Assembly (NCBI GenBank): GCA_003152955.1
Contig: PMBQ01000446.1
Location: 1 to 5,792 of the forward strand
Origin: Candidatus Bathyarchaeota archaeon
Lineage (GTDB): Archaea > Thermoproteota > Bathyarchaeia > 40CM-2-53-6 > FEN-987
DNA: 5,792 bases
Direction: 5' to 3'
The number at the start of each line of letters is the position of its first letter. Position 1 is the first letter of the stretch. Below are positions 5,585 through 5,792 of this stretch, in pieces. A program made the translations under genes and the position numbers. The notes beneath the pieces are model-generated. The model did no database searches and was not told the origin of the DNA. It saw only the letters and a list, made by a program, of their open reading frames with translations.

Positions 5585-5792
5585 CCCCCCACTTTTCCAA
5601 AAACCAACCTTCCGCAAACAGTCGACCTTCACTCATTATCATAATCCTTCACATTATCAAATGGGTCCAACTAGGTTCTAACAACCATACATTTCGTCTG
5701 ACACATGCGCTGTGCGCACCACTAAACTCAACACGACAACACAACCAAACAGAACTCAGCCCCACAACGTGACAACAAAAGAAATGTTCTGC
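5585..5792. other. G-poor, C/A-rich non-coding tail
   Basis: By hand count this 208-bp stretch contains about 23 G and 70 C on the plus strand. No gene is supported on either strand. It holds a short direct repeat at 5626-5658 and a small TGCGC-TGT-GCGCA hairpin at 5706-5718. An ATG at 5784 at the window edge cannot be judged. Confidence 0.55.
5626..5658. repeat. Short direct repeat CCTTCAC(TC)ATTATC
   Basis: CCTTCACTCATTATC (5626-5640) recurs as CCTTCACATTATC (5646-5658) with a 2-nt deletion and a 5-nt spacer, a 20-nt period. It is probably a small slippage or duplication product, or a pair of binding sites. Confidence 0.45.

Noticed and set aside
5448..5642. Minus-strand 64-codon frame over the end of the RAM gene
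   Set aside because: It spans the RAM coding sequence and the gene-end hairpin, and its Trp/Cys/Phe-rich product matches the antisense of A/C-rich DNA.
5706..5718. TGCGC-TGT-GCGCA hairpin as a terminator
   Set aside because: It has a short stem with a 3-nt loop, no T-tract after it and no gene ending nearby.

Overview
The window most likely comes from an archaeon. The TACK branch (Thaumarchaeota/Nitrososphaeria or Bathyarchaeota-like) is my best guess, but it is inferred from gene content and promoter style, not from a marker gene. The evidence is a DNA-binding-domain-free protein made of two Lrp/AsnC ligand-binding (RAM) domains, an ACT-domain protein of a type I associate with archaea, TATA-like boxes at or near leaderless distance from starts, GTG/TTG start candidates and free use of ATA isoleucine codons. 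I see no tRNA, rRNA, CRISPR array, insertion sequence or phage gene.

Layout. At the left edge (1-102, minus) is the start of a truncated gene encoding a very acidic low-complexity N-terminus. A long non-coding stretch follows (103-576). The gene at 577-1929 (plus) encodes a full-length relative of PurD (phosphoribosylamine-glycine ligase, ATP-grasp fold) whose glycine-rich ATP loop and metal-site signature differ from the textbook enzyme. It converges, with a gap of only 24 bp, on a large S9-family serine peptidase on the minus strand (1954 to about 3885). This peptidase has a beta-propeller followed by an alpha/beta-hydrolase domain, and its Ser/Asp/His triad is intact. A gene-free stretch (3886-4239) follows.

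The right part is a divergent pair that shares a 108-bp intergenic region. An ACT-domain protein with a helical N-terminal domain is on the minus strand (4240-4917), and the tandem RAM protein is on the plus strand (5026-5550). Both families bind small ligands, usually amino acids. The shared spacer carries back-to-back TATA-like boxes, a palindrome and several TGTTA/TAACA half-sites, so a small amino-acid-sensing regulatory module is a reasonable hypothesis. The RAM gene is followed by a hairpin and then a strikingly G-poor, C/A-rich tail to the window edge.

How the genes work together is not shown by the sequence. The two right-hand genes are plausibly co-regulated. The PurD-like ligase and the peptidase are neighbours in convergent orientation, which gives no operon evidence. 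I find no convincing wholly new multi-gene system. The most unusual items are the divergent PurD homologue and the divergent ACT/RAM pair with its structured promoter region.
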